A DNA stretch of 14,821 nt from Lachnospiraceae bacterium (GTDB lineage: Bacteria; Bacillota_A; Clostridia; Lachnospirales; Lachnospiraceae): positions 1 to 14,821 of the forward strand of contig JAFZJK010000215.1 of NCBI GenBank assembly GCA_017553965.1. The letters are read 5' to 3'. A model generated the notes under the pieces. The model made no database searches and was not told the DNA's origin. It saw nothing but the letters and a program-made list of their open reading frames with translations. The position numbers and the translations under genes were made by a program. Below are positions 13,339 to 14,821 of this stretch, piece by piece; within the stretch, counting starts at the first letter, position 1, and every line of letters starts with the position of its first letter.

Positions 13339-14821
13339 GGGTAACTGCCTGTTTTTATAAAAGTATCTTCAGAAAGATTAGTAGGGGGATCCGGAATACC
13401 GGATCCTCTTTTTATGGTCGAACCCGGAACTCGTACAAGGATCACGTCGCCCTCTTGTAAAGGAAAAGTTTCGCCGTAACAGTCTGTTTTTTCCGGATCA
13501 TACCCTTCTGTTTCCCACATATCGCACATACCGAGCTGTATGTTTTCATTAAGGTTAGAATATGACATTATTACGTTACCCGAAGCGTCTTTTGCTTCTA
13601 TTTGGAAGTTAACTGCGAGATACCCGTCCCTTTCCCAGAAATCCTCTTCAAAGGTACAGCCGTCGTATTTATCAAGGTATCCCTCCATGTCAAAGCCGTA
13701 ACGGCAGCAATACCACATATCCGGCAGGCTGTATTTGAACACCCAGATTCTCTCACCTGTATCGGTTATATCAGGTAAGGCTTCAGCCCTTACAGTGCCG
13801 GCATTATTTATATAGTTCTCGCCACTTTTCCCTTTACCCAGGCACCAGATATCAGCCCTGACTCTTACGCCGTCTTTCCCGATGTGATAAAATACTGGCG
13901 TGATCCGTACTTCCGAAAGCTCGTCCTCCATCCTGCTGCCCTTTGTTTTTATGCAAAAGCTCCATGTATAGCCACTCTTTAACATCCCTGAATTCTTAAC
14001 TACGGGTGATGAGCCATCCATTAAGGGCAAAGTATATTTTGGTAGTCTTGCGTTTCCATCAGTATCCGCTACCGCCGTACCGTTTTCATCAATTGGTCCG
14101 ACACTGTAGTAATATATTCTTTCCTCATCGAAGCCATCAATAAACGTACCATCGGGACGTTCTGTTATGTCGGTACCTGATTCTTCTTTATCGTATCCTT
14201 TTGTCCCGGCATACTTGTTTTCTCCACCAAGTCTAAAAACATTTTTCCATTCAGTGTTTTCGGAATCCACATCGTAAAGTGTAAGCCCGTAGAGCCTGCC
14301 CGATACCTCAAGCTCTGTCTCATCAATATCGGTTATATTTCCGTCAGCACCGAATACGGCCGCACTCACAGTATATATACCTTCCGGAACATCTATTGGT
14401 ATAGTGTAGCCCGGATACAGAATGTTCCATGTCCCTGCCCTAAGCCTCACTCCGGCGGTTGTTGTTACATCCATACCAAAGCACACCATAACATCGTCCC
14501 CGTATTCATCTATAACAAGCGAAAAAGGTGTATCATTATAGCCTGTAACAATCTGTGGGATATCCGGGTCCGCATAATGGTACTGTACGTATTTCAGATT
14601 GTCGTTAACTATATGGAGCTTTATCGGGTTTCTTTTTTCGGACGGAACACATGGGATATAGATCACTCCCGCTCCGTAACCCGTATCCTTCTCCGGATCA
14701 AAGGTTATAGACCTATGCCCAGAATCGGGGCTGCCTGGTAGCATGAGCCACAATCTGCCGCTTTCCGCATCATAATCGTATTCATACGAAGAACAGCTGT
14801 TGTATGCAGTTGTAAATACTC
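13317..14821 (-). CDS. Large unrecognised, probably extracytoplasmic protein (C-terminal 500 residues; 5' end outside window)
   Basis: Open from the right edge to a TAG at 13317-13319; about 500 residues are visible with no stop. A TTG at 14753 could start a shorter frame, but the coding frame continues upstream of it to the edge, so the gene is larger. The sequence is rich in Tyr, Asp, Gly and Thr with many short beta-strand-like stretches (for example GAGVIYIPCVPS, GIYTVSAAVFGADG, GYTWSFCIKTKG, RITPVFYHIGKDG, YLAVNFQIEAKDASG), as in Ig-like or surface-display proteins. No C-terminal membrane helix or LPXTG motif is seen; any signal peptide would be off-window. The GYTWSF...FYHIGKDG portion vaguely recalls large clostridial surface proteins of uncharacterised DUF type (perhaps DUF5704), a weak impression. 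The last 22 bp overlap degV tail to tail. Function unknown. Confidence 0.7.
   Translation of the reverse strand, partial: VFTTAYNSCSSYEYDYDAESGRLWLMLPGSPDSGHRSITFDPEKDTGYGAGVIYIPCVPSEKRNPIKLHIVNDNLKYVQYHYADPDIPQIVTGYNDTPFSLVIDEYGDDVMVCFGMDVTTTAGVRLRAGTWNILYPGYTIPIDVPEGIYTVSAAVFGADGNITDIDETELEVSGRLYGLTLYDVDSENTEWKNVFRLGGENKYAGTKGYDKEESGTDITERPDGTFIDGFDEERIYYYSVGPIDENGTAVADTDGNARLPKYTLPLMDGSSPVVKNSGMLKSGYTWSFCIKTKGSRMEDELSEVRITPVFYHIGKDGVRVRADIWCLGKGKSGENYINNAGTVRAEALPDITDTGERIWVFKYSLPDMWYCCRYGFDMEGYLDKYDGCTFEEDFWERDGYLAVNFQIEAKDASGNVIMSYSNLNENIQLGMCDMWETEGYDPEKTDCYGETFPLQEGDVILVRVPGSTIKRGSGIPDPPTNLSEDTFIKTGSYPYLSFPR
13383..13414 (+). terminator. Intrinsic terminator of degV, inside the convergent gene
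   Basis: GGATCCGG (13387-13394) and CCGGATCC (13399-13406) form a perfect 8-bp stem with loop AATA. Four more pairs outward (two G-U) extend it to 13383 and 13410, and the T tract TCTTTTT runs from 13407. It lies 45 bp after the degV stop and is read as coding sequence (around RGSGIPDPP) by the minus-strand gene. On the minus strand no T tract follows, so it works for degV only. Confidence 0.85.

Noticed and set aside
1..14821. CRISPR array, insertion sequence, phage or toxin-antitoxin system
   Set aside because: No regularly spaced identical repeats, transposase-like motifs, terminal inverted repeats or phage-type genes were found. The gene set is housekeeping and envelope-related.

Overview
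The window looks like a chromosomal stretch of a low-to-mid GC Firmicute, most likely a Lachnospiraceae-type clostridium (Butyrivibrio/Roseburia-like). The grounds are the fused SecDF, the TPTPTP-rich linkers in surface proteins, AT-rich intergenic DNA with sigma-A-type promoters, purine-rich Shine-Dalgarno sites, and a teichoic-acid-synthase-type enzyme beside a PilZ protein. This assignment is an inference from gene content, not a database match. No mobile element, CRISPR array, tRNA or rRNA was seen. Most genes are housekeeping or cell-envelope genes.

Layout. At the left edge is the 3' end of a cold-shock protein gene on the plus strand. A hairpin terminator at 236-263 separates it from a long minus-strand series and probably serves both sides. 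Reading that series in the direction of transcription: secDF (12186 to 9943), recJ (9928 to 8147, 14 nt after secDF), proB (8051 to 7212), a 322-bp gene-free region, ahcY (6889 to 5642), an SH3/amidase_3 cell-wall hydrolase (5602 to 3770), dapF (3756 to 2881), an LTA-synthase-like enzyme (2866 to 740) and a PilZ protein (646 to 281). Clear promoters precede secDF (TTGACA-17-TATGAT) and ahcY (TTGATA-16-TATAAT), so there are at least two units: secDF-recJ(-proB), and ahcY-amidase-dapF-ltaS-like(-pilZ). The second unit combines methyl-cycle maintenance with peptidoglycan precursor supply, peptidoglycan hydrolysis and a membrane glycerol-phosphate-type transferase.

On the right, degV (12451-13338, plus) is divergent from secDF across a shared 264-bp promoter region. 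It has a strong promoter (TTGACG-17-TAATAT) followed directly by a 21-bp palindrome at the predicted transcription start. degV converges on, and overlaps by 22 bp, a large unrecognised minus-strand protein gene that runs off the right edge. The degV terminator lies inside the coding sequence of that gene.

The most interesting unexplained DNA is the 322-bp gap between proB and ahcY. On the plus strand it holds a possible promoter followed by a sequence that can fold as an H-type pseudoknot ending in a U-rich tract, a candidate small structured RNA convergent with proB. It also holds three AATATTCA repeats spaced by multiples of 10 bp. No obviously new multi-gene system was found.
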